Assembly (NCBI GenBank): GCA_034189125.1
Contig: JAXHVB010000028.1
Location: 1-53,601 of the forward strand
DNA from: UBA5862 sp002408105
GTDB taxonomy: Bacteria; Pseudomonadota; Gammaproteobacteria; Pseudomonadales; UBA5862
Direction of reading: 5' to 3'
DNA length: 53,601 nt
Of this stretch, positions 8,562 through 17,855 are shown piece after piece; the first letter of the stretch is position 1, and the number at the start of each line of letters is the position of its first letter. The position numbers and the translations under genes are program-made. Under the pieces are notes generated by a model, which saw only the letters and a program-made list of their open reading frames with translations, was not told the origin of the DNA and did not search any database.

Positions 8562-9689
8562 TCATTCGTCCTCGGCGAAATGTCGGGTCTTGATGATGTT
8601 CTGGATGGTTTCCAGCGAGCCACTGATGCTGGGCCAATCGGCCCGGACCGGAGCCGCCGCCATGGCCTGCAGGTCCGCCTGCAACGCCACCACACCGGCG
8701 TCCTGCGGATCGAAATGGGTGCCCAACCAGGCCTCGGTTTCCTTGATCACCTGAACGAACAAGTCCTGCTCGCCAGCCAACAGTGCCAACTGCGCCTGCT
8801 CCAGCAACAATCGAAGCTGACCGCGCAATAGGAAAGCCCGCTCGGGGGTGAGTGGTGTCACGAGCGGCTCATCGATTCGGCGCACCACAAACACAGTGCG
8901 CAGCTCCGCCACCACGCGCGACCACAGGCGGGACCAGAGCGGCGCCTCGCTCGGTGCGGCCGTGGTCGGACCTTGCGTGGTTGCAAAGCGATCCGGCAAG
9001 GAGCGAACCAAGGGCAACAGGTCCGCCTGCCGGCCCCATGCAGACAGCGTCAAGAATCGGCCCTCGATGTCCGGCACATCGGTGGCGCGCAGGGTGGTGA
9101 TTTCCTCTGCCAACTGCGCCCGCAAGGCGTGCAGGCGCACATCGTCGAACCCCTGGAGGATTCGGTCCGCCGATTGCAGCAAACGCAACGCCACCCGGTG
9201 GTTCCCTGCGATCACCAACTGGTCATTTGCCAGACGCAACAGGTATTCAACCTGGGCAAGCAGCCAGTCGCTGCGGTCGGTGCTCGCCACCGCTTCGAGG
9301 CGTGCCTCGAAAGCCAGCAAGCGGCGCTCCAGTCCCTCCAGCGCAGCACCCCGGGACTCGCCCTGGTCGCGCAGCGCCGCCAGTGCGTTGGCGAACTCCT
9401 GCTGCCGCTGGGCGAGCGGTTCAAACTGGCTCAGCCTGCGCTGCGCTTCGCGCAGGCTCGCGCGCAACGGCGCGATCTCATCCGCTGTCGAATCGACCGC
9501 TCGGTCTGCAACGCTCGCACTCCACCATTGCCACCCAGCCATGCCAAGGGCGGCCAGCGAAAGGAGCAGGGACAACAATGCCAGGACGCCGGGCCAACGC
9601 CGGTTGGGAGGCTGCACGAGCCCGGGTTCGATGACTTGCTCGGGCGCCAGCAACATGGGCTCGCGTGACTCGGATTCAGGATCGGGCAT
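8562..9689 (-). CDS. hemX: HemX family membrane protein
   Basis: This is a 375-aa protein with a cytoplasmic N-terminus, one membrane segment (PGVLALLSLLLSLAALGMAGW, about residues 34-54) and a long helical periplasmic domain containing the family signature RLLQSADRILQGFDDVRL. I chose ATG 9689 because AAGGAAAG lies about 8 nt upstream and the ATG begins 4 nt after the hemD stop; the alternative GTG at 9716 is inside hemD. Homologues are annotated as uroporphyrinogen-III C-methyltransferase, but no SAM-binding motif is visible here, so enzymatic activity is doubtful. It is the third gene of hemC-hemD-hemX-hemY. Confidence 0.88.
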   Translation of the reverse strand: MPDPESESREPMLLAPEQVIEPGLVQPPNRRWPGVLALLSLLLSLAALGMAGWQWWSASVADRAVDSTADEIAPLRASLREAQRRLSQFEPLAQRQQEFANALAALRDQGESRGAALEGLERRLLAFEARLEAVASTDRSDWLLAQVEYLLRLANDQLVIAGNHRVALRLLQSADRILQGFDDVRLHALRAQLAEEITTLRATDVPDIEGRFLTLSAWGRQADLLPLVRSLPDRFATTQGPTTAAPSEAPLWSRLWSRVVAELRTVFVVRRIDEPLVTPLTPERAFLLRGQLRLLLEQAQLALLAGEQDLFVQVIKETEAWLGTHFDPQDAGVVALQADLQAMAAAPVRADWPSISGSLETIQNIIKTRHFAEDE

Positions 9690-9693
9690 GGGG

Positions 9694-10503
9694 TTATTCT
9701 TTCCTTTGCGCTCCACTGGCCGCCGATTCTACCGCGACCGCCCAGAGCGCGCCGCGCAGTTGTGCCGCGTCATCGGCGCCCGAGGACACCAGCACGCGCT
9801 CCAAGCCGCCACTCCGAGCCAGGTCCAAGCAGCGTTCGTTGGGCACAACCGCCACCACGTTGCACCACCGGCCGGGCTTGCCGGCAACCAGCTGTGCCCA
9901 ATGGCGCACCGCCTCGCCGGAACTGAGCAGAACCACATCCGGAGCGCAGGCGCCGGCCTCGCAGACCCTGTTCAGGGTCGCCGGCGGCAGCACGCGGCGG
10001 TACAACTCAAGGCCCACCACATGCGCGCCTCGGGCCGTCAAGGTGTCCGCCAACAGCGTTCGTCCCCCGCGTCCGCGCACCAACAGCACCCGCTGGCCGG
10101 CCACCCGTTCGGCGGTCAGTTCCGCCATGGCGAGCAGCCCTTCGCTGTCGGCGCGCTCGGGCGTGCGCGCAATGATTCCCTGGGCAGCGAGGGTGGCAGC
10201 GGTTCCGGCCCCAACCGCCAGCCAGCTTAAGGCCGGGAGCGGCTGGCGCCAATGGCGTTGGATGGCCTCGGCGCCCAGGCGCGCCGCATTGGTGCTGACG
10301 AAAACCACCGCCACATGGTCAGACAACGACTGCAGGATGCGCTGCTGCGCAGGGGTACAAGGGGTGGGTTCGATCGCCAGCAGGGGCACCGCCTCGGCAT
10401 CAAGGCCAGCAGCACGAATCCGCTCAACCAGCGGTTGTGCCCGGTCTGCGGGTCGGGTGACCCAAACCAAGGGGCGGGCGGGTTCAGCCTGAACCCGCAC
10501 CAT
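9694..10503 (-). CDS. hemD: uroporphyrinogen-III synthase
   Basis: HemD cyclises hydroxymethylbilane with D-ring inversion to give uroporphyrinogen III. From ATG 10503 the protein is 269 aa and begins MVRVQAEPARPLVWVTRPAD, the usual family N-terminus; the longer open frame upstream lies antisense-like within hemC and is rejected. Family features include LVWVTRPADRAQPL, VVFVSTNAARLGAEAI, WLAVGAGTAATLAAQGI and VLLVRGRGGRTLLADTL. HemD families are poorly conserved, so position directly after hemC (20-bp overlap, 10484-10503) is strong support. hemX follows. Confidence 0.93.
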   Translation of the reverse strand: MVRVQAEPARPLVWVTRPADRAQPLVERIRAAGLDAEAVPLLAIEPTPCTPAQQRILQSLSDHVAVVFVSTNAARLGAEAIQRHWRQPLPALSWLAVGAGTAATLAAQGIIARTPERADSEGLLAMAELTAERVAGQRVLLVRGRGGRTLLADTLTARGAHVVGLELYRRVLPPATLNRVCEAGACAPDVVLLSSGEAVRHWAQLVAGKPGRWCNVVAVVPNERCLDLARSGGLERVLVSSGADDAAQLRGALWAVAVESAASGAQRKE

Positions 10504-11425
10504 AGACCTCGGCCAAAATCTCACCCGCCCCCTGCGCGAGCAGAGATTCCGCCACCCCTTGGCCAAGGGTGTCGGCCTGCTCCGGGTCTCCGGTGGCGCT
10601 GGCCTCAAGCATTCGGCTGCCATCGGGCGCACCCACGAGGGCCCGCAGGTGTAGCCGCTCCCCGAGCAGTTCGGCGTAGCCGGCGATGGGCACCTGACAC
10701 CCACCCTCCAAGCGGCGGTTCATGGCCCGCTCGGCCTGCACCCGCACTGCAGTCGGCTGGTGGTGCAGTTCCATCAGCCAATCGATCAGCCGCAAGTCGT
10801 CTGCCCGACACTCGATGCCAAGGGCACCCTGACCCACTGCCGGCAGCATCGACTCGGGGAGCAGCCGCTCGCTGATGCGGTGGGTCAGCTCCATGCGCTT
10901 CAGACCGGCGGCCGCGAGGACGATGGCGTCAAACTCACCGGCATCCAGCTTGGCCAGGCGGGTCTGCACGTTGCCCCGCAGATGGCGGATTTGCAGGTCC
11001 GGTCGCTTGGCCCGCAGTTGGCACTGGCGGCGCAGGCTCGAAGTGCCAACTCGGGCGCCCTCAGGCAGCGCGGCGAGCCGGTCATGGCGTGGCGCCACCA
11101 GGGCGTCGAGCGGGTCTTCACGCTCACAGATGACGGGCAGTGCAAGCCCATCCGGCAGCGCCATCGGGACGTCTTTCATCGAGTGCACGGCGAGGTCCGC
11201 CTGACCGGCATAGAGTGCGGCTTCAAGCTCCTTGACGAACAACCCCTTGCCACCCACCTTGGCGAGGGGCACATCGAGCAGCTTATCGCCGCGGGTCTCG
11301 ATCGGAACAAGGTCAACTTCAAGTTTGGGGTGTCGGGCCAGAAGCTGTGCTTTGATGTGTTCGGCCTGCCACAACGCCAAGGGGCTGCGGCGCGTGGCGA
11401 TTCGAAGGCGGCGGGGGTCGTTCAT
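10484..11425 (-). CDS. hemC: hydroxymethylbilane synthase (porphobilinogen deaminase)
   Basis: HemC polymerises four porphobilinogens to hydroxymethylbilane. From ATG 11425 it is 313 aa, the normal size. Motifs include RIATRRSPLALWQAEHIK, GGKGLFVKELE, HSMKDVPM, GTSSLRRQCQL, the arginine-rich IRHLRGNVQTRLAKLD, and the dipyrromethane-cofactor cysteine in RRLEGGCQVPIAGYA. The upstream in-frame extension has no HemC similarity. It lies 70 bp downstream of algR, the order found in Pseudomonas, so the regulator pair and heme genes may share transcripts. Confidence 0.97.
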   Translation of the reverse strand: MNDPRRLRIATRRSPLALWQAEHIKAQLLARHPKLEVDLVPIETRGDKLLDVPLAKVGGKGLFVKELEAALYAGQADLAVHSMKDVPMALPDGLALPVICEREDPLDALVAPRHDRLAALPEGARVGTSSLRRQCQLRAKRPDLQIRHLRGNVQTRLAKLDAGEFDAIVLAAAGLKRMELTHRISERLLPESMLPAVGQGALGIECRADDLRLIDWLMELHHQPTAVRVQAERAMNRRLEGGCQVPIAGYAELLGERLHLRALVGAPDGSRMLEASATGDPEQADTLGQGVAESLLAQGAGEILAEVYGAGSG

Positions 11426-11495
11426 GGTGCTGCGGTACTCGGGGGACAGGAAGCGCCATGATACGCGCTCCCCCAAGGCCCTGCACGGGGACCGC

Positions 11496-12272
11496 TCAGG
11501 GCCGCTCCGCCAACCGCGAACGCACCGCCGCCGCATGGCGACGGCTGACCACGAAGTCCCGGTCGAGTCCGCGCAGCCGGATCTGGTGCTGCCCGTCAAC
11601 GCGCAGCAACCGCTCGACCCGATCCAGGGCGACCAGGGCGTTGCGGTGGATGCGCAAGAACCGCTCACCATGCGTCTGCTCCAGCAATTTGAGCGGCGTG
11701 TCGATCAGCGCCTCGCCCCCTTCGTGAAACACGCTGACATACTTTTGGTCGGCGACAAAGGCGAAGACGGCATCCAGCGGGATGCGCTCGACTCCCTGGC
11801 GGTTCTGGACCAGCACTGCCGCGCCCGGCTCACCACTCGCCTCGGAGGGATTGCCCAGGGCCGATTGCTGCAATCGGTTGGGGCGTGCCGCCCGCTCAAG
11901 ACTGGCCAAGAGGTCGGTGCCCCGAATGGGTTTAAGGAGATAGCCCGCCGCCTGAACCTGCAGGGCATCAAGGGCATGATCATCGTAGGCCGTGCAAAAA
12001 ACCACCGCCGGGGGTTGGCCCAGGCGCTGCAGCTCACTGGCCACCTGCAGGCCGTTAAGACCGGGCATGCGGATGTCAAGCAACACCACGTCCGGGGTGT
12101 GGCGCCGCGCCTGTTCTAGGGCACTCAAGCCATCCGCACAGCTGCCCACCAGCCGGTAGCCGGTGCAGTCTTCCAGCAGTCGCGCCAACCGCATCCGTGC
12201 CAGTGGCTCGTCGTCGACAATCAGGACTGTGCGGATCGATTCTGCGCTGCTATCGCGTACGTCGTTGTCCAT
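11496..12272 (-). CDS. algR: LytTR-family response regulator (AlgR-like)
   Basis: The 258-aa protein has a receiver domain (TVLIVDDEPLARMRLARLLE; phospho-acceptor aspartate in DVVLLDIRMPGLNG; FCTAYDD; the lysine in LLKPI) and a C-terminal LytTR DNA-binding domain (VFAFVADQKYVSVFHEG, FLRIHRNALVALDRVERL). It pairs with the sensor algZ immediately upstream, overlapping it by 52 bp. In Pseudomonas aeruginosa AlgR controls alginate and twitching genes; here the targets are unknown. The AlgR name is by family and by the conserved argH-algZ-algR-hemC neighbourhood. Confidence 0.92.
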   Translation of the reverse strand: MDNDVRDSSAESIRTVLIVDDEPLARMRLARLLEDCTGYRLVGSCADGLSALEQARRHTPDVVLLDIRMPGLNGLQVASELQRLGQPPAVVFCTAYDDHALDALQVQAAGYLLKPIRGTDLLASLERAARPNRLQQSALGNPSEASGEPGAAVLVQNRQGVERIPLDAVFAFVADQKYVSVFHEGGEALIDTPLKLLEQTHGERFLRIHRNALVALDRVERLLRVDGQHQIRLRGLDRDFVVSRRHAAAVRSRLAERP

Positions 12273-13327
12273 GGCGCAACGGGATTGGCAGGAGGAGTCA
12301 AAGGAAAGCTTAGCAGGCTCAGGTGGCGGTCACCGCGATCCTCCAGCTTCAGTTGGGCACGCTCACCGAAGCAGGTGCGCAAACGCGCACGGATGTTGTC
12401 CACCGCCATGCCATGCCCAACCACCGGCGCGTGCCCCGGCGCAGCCGGGTTGTCCACCACCACCTGAACCAGTTCGCCCTCCAGCCGGGTGGCAAGGCGC
12501 ACGCACCCGCCACCAAGCCGTGGCTGGATTCCATGGTAGACGGCGTTTTCGATCAACGGCTGCAAGGACAGCAGGGGCAGTGCCGCGCCCCGGGTCGCCG
12601 GATCCACGTCCCACTCCACCTGCAGCCGGTCGCCAAGCCGGGCGGCCTCGATGCGCAGATAACGTTCACAGAGGTCCAATTCCTCATCCAGCGGCACCAG
12701 GGCTGCACCCGCCTTCAAACTGGCCCGAAACAAGGCGGAGAGGTCCTCCACCGCGGTTTCTGCGCGCTCCGGGTCGGTGACGATCAACGCCGCAATGCTG
12801 TTCATGCTGTTGAACAGAAAGTGCGGCCGAATGCGCGCCTGCAGCGCGTCCAGGCGCGCTGCCAGAACCGCCTGCTGCTGGCGGCGCAGGCGGTCACCCA
12901 AATACAGGTAACGCAACACCGCACCGACCACCAGTGCGCAGATCAGCAGGTTGCTGAGCAGATGGCCGAACCACGGCTCGCCGAACTGCCCGCCAGACAT
13001 GAGCGCGATGGACCCAAGGGTGACCGCGCCCGTCACCGACAACGCCAGCAGGAACAAGGCGCCGAGCGCCAGCGCCGGTGGCTGGCGCACCAGCCAGGCG
13101 CGAGCCGCCCACACGCCAAGCGCGCTGGTGAGGGCGCACCACTGCACGAACAGCGACCAAAGTCCGAGGCGCGCCCAGTCGAAACCCTGCAGAGGTGCAG
13201 CCGCCAGCACCAGCACGATGGCCAGCAACTCAGCGCCCAGTACCAGCATGAACAGGGGCTGAACGCGAGAAAAATCGGGGATCAAGCCTGCGCTTGGGGT
13301 GTCGGTCTCTGGGGACGCTGCGCCCAT
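12221..13327 (-). CDS. algZ: LytS-type sensor histidine kinase (AlgZ/FimS-like)
   Basis: The 368-aa protein has four predicted membrane segments in the first ~150 residues, then a His_kinase domain with the phospho-acceptor histidine in RPHFLFNSMNS and an ATPase domain with QPLIENAVYHGIQP (N box) and a glycine loop around GHGMAVDNIRARL. The periplasmic portions are short, as in other AlgZ/LytS-type sensors, so it probably senses a membrane or intracellular cue. Its 3' end overlaps algR by 52 bp. It is divergent from argH with 95 bp between the starts. Confidence 0.92.
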   Translation of the reverse strand: MGAASPETDTPSAGLIPDFSRVQPLFMLVLGAELLAIVLVLAAAPLQGFDWARLGLWSLFVQWCALTSALGVWAARAWLVRQPPALALGALFLLALSVTGAVTLGSIALMSGGQFGEPWFGHLLSNLLICALVVGAVLRYLYLGDRLRRQQQAVLAARLDALQARIRPHFLFNSMNSIAALIVTDPERAETAVEDLSALFRASLKAGAALVPLDEELDLCERYLRIEAARLGDRLQVEWDVDPATRGAALPLLSLQPLIENAVYHGIQPRLGGGCVRLATRLEGELVQVVVDNPAAPGHAPVVGHGMAVDNIRARLRTCFGERAQLKLEDRGDRHLSLLSFPLTPPANPVAPWTTTYAIAAQNRSAQS

Positions 13328-13349
13328 GCCTCGGCCTCGGTCACACTGC

Positions 13350-13358
13350 TGTTAGAAT
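13350..13358 (+). promoter_or_regulatory. candidate extended -10 promoter for argH
   Basis: TGTTAGAAT (TG at 13350-13351, TAGAAT at 13353-13358) fits an extended -10 element. No good -35 hexamer is visible 17 bp upstream. The argH ATG lies 64 nt downstream. Confidence 0.35.
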
Positions 13359-13422
13359 GCGCCCTCCGGTCCCGGATGCGGCCCGGGTCCCTCGCATTTC
13401 ACCCGCAATAAGCCTATAGCCG

Positions 13423-14841
13423 ATGAGCGAAAAACAGCAAACCGAAAAGTTATGGGGCGGCCGCTTCCAGGAAGCGACCGATGCCTTCGTAGAGCGCTTT
13501 ACCGCCTCGGTGCAATTCGACCAGCGCCTGGCCCAAGAGGACATCCGCGGGTCCCTCGCCCACGCCCAGATGCTGGCCCATGTCGGGGTGCTCACCGAGC
13601 AGGAGCTGGCGGCGATCCAGGACGGGCTCGGCACCATTGCTGCGGAAATCACCGCAGGCAATTTCGCCTGGTCGATTGCGCGTGAAGACGTGCACATGAA
13701 CATCGAAGCACGGCTCACGGAGCTGATTGGCAATGCGGGCAAAAAGCTGCACACGGGGCGTTCACGCAACGACCAAGTGGCGACGGACATCCGCCTTTAC
13801 CTGCGTGGCGCCATCGACCGCGCCCTCGACGAGCTGCACCGGCTGTGCACGGCGCTGGTGAACCTGGCCGAGCGGGAAGCCGACACCATCATGCCCGGCT
13901 TCACGCACCTGCAAAGCGCCCAGCCCGTCACCTTTGGGCACCACCTGCTCGCCTGGTACGAGATGTTGGCGCGCGACCGCGAGCGGCTGGTCGACTGTCG
14001 CCGCCGGGTGAACCGCATGCCCCTGGGGGCGGCCGCCCTGGCCGGCACCAGTTACCCGATCGACCGGGAGATGACCGCGCGGCTGCTGGGCTTCGACGCC
14101 ATCGCGGAGAACTCATTGGACGCGGTGAGCGACCGGGACTTCGCGATCGAGTTCACCGCTGTGGCGACCCTGGTCATGACCCACCTGAGCCGCTGTTCCG
14201 AGGAGCTGGTCCTCTGGACCAGCGCCCAGTTTGACTTTATCGACCTGCCGGACCGCTTTTGCACCGGCTCATCGATCATGCCGCAGAAGAAAAACCCCGA
14301 CGTCCCTGAGCTTGTGCGCGGAAAAAGTGGCCGCGTGCTCGGACACCTGGTGGCGCTTGTGACCCTGATGAAGGGCCAGCCACTGGCTTACAACAAAGAC
14401 AATCAGGAAGACAAGGAGCCGCTGTTCGACACTGTGGACACCCTCTGCGACTGCCTCAAGGCCTACGCCGACATGGTTCCCCACCTGCGCAGCAAGCCCG
14501 ACCGCATGCGCCAGGCGGCGCGGGCAGGCCATGCCACCGCCACCGACCTCGCCGACTACCTGGTCAAACGTGGCCTGGCCTTTCGCGACGCCCACGAAGT
14601 GGTCGGTAAAGCCGTCCAAACCGCCATCGCCACCGGCTGCGACCTCGAAGCACTGCCGCTCGACACCCTGCGCGGGTTTCACCCCAGCATCAACGAGGAC
14701 GTGTACGCAGTGCTGAGCCTGGAAGGTTCGGTCGCTGCCCGCGACCACCTCGGCGGTACGGCACCGAACCAGGTGCGCGCCGCCGCACTTCGGGCCCGTG
14801 AGGCACTCGCTACCAACGCCCCGGTGCGCACCCAGGGCTGA
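13423..14841 (+). CDS. argH: argininosuccinate lyase
   Basis: ArgH splits argininosuccinate into arginine and fumarate, the last step of arginine synthesis. The protein is 472 aa, close to the family norm. It starts KLWGGRFQEATDAFVERFTAS, has HTGRSRNDQVATDIRLYLR and TTLQ-type TPGFTHLQSAQPVTFGHHLLA-region motifs (here IMPGFTHLQSAQPVTFGHHL) and the superfamily signature GSSIMPQKKNPD. It is divergent from algZ, as in Pseudomonas, and followed by a hairpin and cyaA. Confidence 0.97.
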   Translation: MSEKQQTEKLWGGRFQEATDAFVERFTASVQFDQRLAQEDIRGSLAHAQMLAHVGVLTEQELAAIQDGLGTIAAEITAGNFAWSIAREDVHMNIEARLTELIGNAGKKLHTGRSRNDQVATDIRLYLRGAIDRALDELHRLCTALVNLAEREADTIMPGFTHLQSAQPVTFGHHLLAWYEMLARDRERLVDCRRRVNRMPLGAAALAGTSYPIDREMTARLLGFDAIAENSLDAVSDRDFAIEFTAVATLVMTHLSRCSEELVLWTSAQFDFIDLPDRFCTGSSIMPQKKNPDVPELVRGKSGRVLGHLVALVTLMKGQPLAYNKDNQEDKEPLFDTVDTLCDCLKAYADMVPHLRSKPDRMRQAARAGHATATDLADYLVKRGLAFRDAHEVVGKAVQTAIATGCDLEALPLDTLRGFHPSINEDVYAVLSLEGSVAARDHLGGTAPNQVRAAALRAREALATNAPVRTQG

Positions 14842-14871
14842 CCGGGCAACGCACCCCACCGCCGGACATCC

Positions 14872-14893
14872 GCCTGCCTATACTTAGGCAGGC
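14872..14893. promoter_or_regulatory. 9-bp perfect palindrome enclosing a -10-like TATACT, upstream of cyaA
   Basis: GCCTGCCTA (14872-14880) and TAGGCAGGC (14885-14893) are perfect inverted repeats around a 4-nt loop. The hexamer TATACT (14879-14884) spans the centre and would be a good -10, although no -35 hexamer is visible. It lies 31 bp after argH and about 104 bp before cyaA. It may be a repressor operator over a cyaA promoter, or an RNA hairpin after argH; the absence of a T-run argues against a standard terminator. Confidence 0.45.
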
Positions 14894-14996
14894 CATGTTC
14901 GAGCACCGTTCCCACAACCGTCCCGCCCGCCCTGCACCCCGCCGGCCGCGGCCTCTGCACTGCCGCACGGCGGTGTGACCGAGCGCAGCCGGCACC

Positions 14997-17783
14997 ATGC
15001 GATCACCCTCCATTCGGCTTGCCACCCCGAGCGGCATCGACCGCAAATCCCTGCGTCTGGCAGCGGAGCGTTTTATGGCGATCAATGCGGGCCGCTTCGA
15101 GCGCCACCTGAGCGGCTGCACACCCGCCCAGCGGGACTGCCTGGTGGTGTTGCCGCTGCTGTTCGGAGTGAATCACCCGTTGCTGCCGGGGTTTGTCGAC
15201 TACCGGACGCCCGCAGGCATTGTCGATTTCGAACCCAGCACTGCAGCCCAGGCAGCGGCCCAACGCAGCTTCCGGGGCTATCAGTTCCAGCGCGATTTGC
15301 CCGACCCCCAGGCGCCCCTGGAAGCACTTTATCTGATGGGCAGTGTGGGGTCGGTCGGCTACACCAGCACCAGTGACCTGGACCTCTGGGTCTGCCACAG
15401 GGCGGACCTTTCCGCCGACGCGCTCGCCCTGCTGGGGCGCAAGGCCGCCGGCATCGAGGCCTGGGCCGCGCAGTGTGGGCTGGAGCTGCACGTGTTCAGG
15501 GTGAACGCAGAACGCTTTCGGGGCGGAACACCGCCACGGCTCTCCGACGAAAGTTCTGGCAGCGCCCAGCACCGCCTGCTGCTCGATGAGTTTTACCGGA
15601 CCGCTTTGCTGCTGGCAGGTCGCTACCCCATTTGGTGGCTGATTCCTTCCGACCGCGACCCACACCACCTTGAACACGCGGAGCACCTGCGGTCACGGCG
15701 GTTCGTCAAGCCGGGCACCACCATCGACTTCGGTCCGGCAGACCCGACGCCCCAGGAAGAGTTCGTCGGCGCCGGGATTTGGCAACTCTTTAAGGGCATC
15801 GATGCACCCTACAAGTCCATCCTCAAATTGCTGCTTCTACAAAGCCGGGTGGAAGACCCCCATGCGCCTTCACTGAGCAGCGAGTTCAAGGCCGCGGTGC
15901 TTGAAGGCGAAACCGACCTCGACGTCCTAGATCCCTATGTGCGCCTGTACCACCGGGTCGAAGCACACCTGCTGCGGGCGAATCGCGAAGACCGCCTGGA
16001 CCTGGCCCGGCGCTGCCTGTACTACAAGGCAGGGGTCGCCCTCAGCCGGCTGGCACCCGGGTCTCGCCTGTCCTGGCGGGCGCGGGTGCTGCACCAGCTC
16101 ACCACGGATTGGGGCTGGGACGCCGACAAACTGCGCGCCTTGGACGAGCGTGACCAATGGTCGTTGCAGCGGTTCTTGCAAGAGCACCACGCGCTGGTCA
16201 CCGAGCTGAACTACGGGTACCGGCTGCTGTCCCGGTTCGGACAGCAGCATCAATTGCGCGCGCGCATCCACAGCGAGGACTTCGCCTTATTGGGGCGCCG
16301 CTTGCGCAGCACCTTCGAGCGTCGCGCGGGAAAGGTCGAGCTGTTGGGGACCGGTTTGAGTCGGCCTTTGCTGGCGGAGGTGTTTCTCCACCGCGTCGCC
16401 ACCAGTGGCATCTGGCAACTCCACACCTCGCCACCAGAGCGCGGCGGACAGCCGGTTCGAGAGGCCCGGGAGCCAACGGAACTGCTGGCCTGGTTGCATG
16501 GAAATGGACTGATCGACGCCGACACCCAGTTGCGCCTGAATTCGCCGACCGGCAACGCCACCGCCACCTGGGCGGTACAGTGCCTGCGGCAATGGCGCCC
16601 TGGCCCTTTTCTCCCTGCACCCTTGGAGCAGTATCGACAACCGGCCGAAGTCAGCGCCGAACTCTGGCTGATCAACCTCGCCGCTGGCCCCATGACGCAG
16701 CTGCACCAGCGTGGCTATGAGCGGGTTTCCAGTCAAGTCGACGCCCTCGCCTACAGTGGTTTGCGCACCAACCTGGTGCGCTCCATCGATGCCTTCGCGA
16801 TGAACAGCTGGGAAGAGCTGGTTTGCGACCACAGTTCGGGCGACGGAAGCCTGCCCCATGCACTGGCACGCCACCTCAACCGGGTGGCAACCAACGCCAC
16901 CCCTCCGATGCCTGAGGTGCGGGCCGCCCCATCGGGCCACAGCCGCACCATTGAGTTGCGGGTGGCCGAACTCTGCGCCACCGCCCAAGCCCAGTTCATC
17001 GGCGAACACGGCTTGCGCCCCGGCCGCCGGCTGTTTGAAATTGCGGGTCAACCCCATGCCATCGAGTGCCTGGGCCAGGCGGTGGAGGCGTTTGCCTTCG
17101 ACTCACCCGAGGCACTGTGGGCCCACCTGCAGACTCCGTTGGACCAATTCGTGCCCTTGGTGGTCGAACCCGGCAGTTGGCGTGGCACACCGATCGCGGC
17201 CATTGCCGAACTCAACCAACCAGGGCGCATCGAAATCACATTCCGCTGCGCTTCAGGACGCGGCAGCTTGTGGATCACCGATGAACGGGGCGCTGTTGTG
17301 CACGTCGAGCGGGAGGCGGACGCCAGCCCCCGCCTGGTTGCACCCTGGTACGACTTCATCGAGCGCATCCTCGACCGTGAAACCGAGCTGCATGGCCAGG
17401 CCCGCCCGGAGGTGGCCCTGTTCGAGCTGTCCGGCATCGACAGCGGCAGCCATCGCGCCGAGCGCCGCGGCCTTGACGTGGTGCAGTCGCCCGTTCAGTT
17501 CACGCTGGTGGAAGCGGCGGTCCTGAACGACAGCGAGAGCGGGCCGAGGTACCAGGTGCGCTGTGGCCTGTCCGAGTTCACCCAGCACGACGCCGGAGAC
17601 GGCTTCTTTCGCGCGGCCGCTGCGGCGATTTTCAGCGGCCGCAGTTCCGGCGAGCGCTATCCGTTTTACATCAGTGACCTGGACCTCGGGGTGGACCCTT
17701 CCCGGCCGGCCCCAACCGCCAGCTACCTCTGCCACAAGCTGCACCTCGAAGCCGGGCTGAACCAGGTTCTGCTCAACGCCTGA
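14997..17783 (+). CDS. cyaA: class I adenylate cyclase
   Basis: This 928-aa protein makes cAMP from ATP. The N-terminal catalytic domain has the nucleotidyltransferase signature LMGSVGSVGYTSTSDLDLWVCH (residues about 113-134: G-S followed by D-L-D), as in enterobacterial and Pseudomonas class I cyclases. The C-terminal ~400 residues are the regulatory region typical of the class. ATG 14997 is chosen because an in-frame TGA lies 21 nt upstream. An operator-like palindrome lies about 104 bp upstream. The window also encodes a stand-alone cyclic-nucleotide-binding protein in the hydrogenase operon, but a functional link is speculation. Confidence 0.94.
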   Translation: MRSPSIRLATPSGIDRKSLRLAAERFMAINAGRFERHLSGCTPAQRDCLVVLPLLFGVNHPLLPGFVDYRTPAGIVDFEPSTAAQAAAQRSFRGYQFQRDLPDPQAPLEALYLMGSVGSVGYTSTSDLDLWVCHRADLSADALALLGRKAAGIEAWAAQCGLELHVFRVNAERFRGGTPPRLSDESSGSAQHRLLLDEFYRTALLLAGRYPIWWLIPSDRDPHHLEHAEHLRSRRFVKPGTTIDFGPADPTPQEEFVGAGIWQLFKGIDAPYKSILKLLLLQSRVEDPHAPSLSSEFKAAVLEGETDLDVLDPYVRLYHRVEAHLLRANREDRLDLARRCLYYKAGVALSRLAPGSRLSWRARVLHQLTTDWGWDADKLRALDERDQWSLQRFLQEHHALVTELNYGYRLLSRFGQQHQLRARIHSEDFALLGRRLRSTFERRAGKVELLGTGLSRPLLAEVFLHRVATSGIWQLHTSPPERGGQPVREAREPTELLAWLHGNGLIDADTQLRLNSPTGNATATWAVQCLRQWRPGPFLPAPLEQYRQPAEVSAELWLINLAAGPMTQLHQRGYERVSSQVDALAYSGLRTNLVRSIDAFAMNSWEELVCDHSSGDGSLPHALARHLNRVATNATPPMPEVRAAPSGHSRTIELRVAELCATAQAQFIGEHGLRPGRRLFEIAGQPHAIECLGQAVEAFAFDSPEALWAHLQTPLDQFVPLVVEPGSWRGTPIAAIAELNQPGRIEITFRCASGRGSLWITDERGAVVHVEREADASPRLVAPWYDFIERILDRETELHGQARPEVALFELSGIDSGSHRAERRGLDVVQSPVQFTLVEAAVLNDSESGPRYQVRCGLSEFTQHDAGDGFFRAAAAAIFSGRSSGERYPFYISDLDLGVDPSRPAPTASYLCHKLHLEAGLNQVLLNA

Positions 17784-17821
17784 TGCTGGAAGTGGTGCGC
17801 GACCCAAGCGGCCGGGTCAGG

Positions 17822-17827
17822 TAGAAT
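17822..17827 (+). promoter_or_regulatory. candidate -10 element for the lptM-lysA-dapF operon
   Basis: TAGAAT at 17822-17827 lies 28 bp upstream of the lptM start. The sequence 17 bp before it (GCGACC) is a poor -35, so an activator or read-through from cyaA may be needed. Confidence 0.3.
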
Positions 17828-17855
17828 CGGCGGTGTTTTGCGGTTGGGGGCACGG

